Shown piece after piece: positions 13,904 to 13,929 of a stretch of 13,929 nucleotides of DNA. Numbering within the stretch: the first letter of the stretch is position 1; each line of letters begins with the position of its first letter. The DNA comes from JAHECQ01 sp047638695 (GTDB lineage Bacteria > Actinomycetota > Acidimicrobiia > Acidimicrobiales > SZUA-35): contig JBLINY010000114.1 in assembly GCA_047638695.1 (NCBI GenBank), forward strand, positions 1-13,929, given 5' to 3'. The position numbers were made by a program, and so were the translations under genes. The notes under the pieces are model-generated. The model ran no database searches and was not told where the DNA came from. It saw only the letters and a list, made by a program, of their open reading frames with translations.

Positions 13904-13929
13904 CGCAACACCTGCTGCAGAGCTGCCAG
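13900..13929 (-). CDS. C-terminal codons of upstream gene (probably mycofactocin cluster)
   Basis: The last 26 bases before the mftF ATG read in frame as LAALQQVLR and end in a TGA that overlaps that ATG (ATGA). This is the classic operon coupling. In known mft clusters the gene before mftF is often mftE (creatininase-like peptidase), but nine residues cannot identify it. Confidence 0.5.
   Translation of the reverse strand: MAALQQVLR

Overview
The window looks like chromosomal DNA from a GC-rich actinobacterium, most likely Acidimicrobiia (Ilumatobacter-like). This is inferred from GTG starts, a mycofactocin-type glycosyltransferase, an actinobacterial DnaQ/GIY-YIG nuclease fusion, and a perfect mycobacterial-type LexA (SOS) box. 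No taxon was confirmed by search.

Region 1 (1-2960, minus strand) is a three-gene signalling operon: a soluble PAS histidine kinase, a membrane-sensor histidine kinase, and a response regulator cut by the window edge. All junctions are ATGA overlaps. The two kinases share an 828-bp stretch (187-1014 and 1695-2522) with no base difference that I could find. It covers the whole kinase core, while the sensor halves are unrelated. Region 2 (3100-4290) is a decay zone. It holds an ISL3-type transposase remnant with an internal deletion, an IS256-type transposase tail, a stretch with no recognisable gene, and a frameshifted alpha/beta-hydrolase remnant.

Region 3 (4290-6165, minus strand) holds a secreted protein with a thrombospondin type-3 calcium-binding segment and YadA-head-like GDNNTATA repeats, the RNase P RNA gene rnpB (about 375 nt, closed by a clear P1 helix), and a small four-helix membrane protein. 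Region 4 (6200-7810, plus strand) holds a rubrerythrin preceded by two operator-like TCAGNNCTGA palindromes exactly 21 bp apart, then trpD with an unusual PRPP loop. Three 17-bp tandem repeats fill the convergent gap after trpD.

Region 5 (7865-12434) is a divergent pair of transcription units around a 16-bp SOS box. Leftward is a DEDDh exonuclease / GIY-YIG (Cho/UvrC-like) fusion; its promoter has TTGACA, then the SOS box filling the 17-bp spacer, then TCCAAT. Rightward is a small zinc-ribbon protein and an 878-residue protein with a conserved N-terminal domain, Pro/Ala repeats, a long coiled coil, an acidic region and a C-terminal YacP-like NYN nuclease fold whose key acidic residues look mutated. 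Region 6 (12431-13929, minus strand) is the end of a probable mycofactocin cluster: mftF, overlapped by the last codons of an upstream gene.

The strongest items for follow-up are the kinase-core duplication, the SOS-boxed repair nuclease promoter, and the degenerate NYN/coiled-coil protein.
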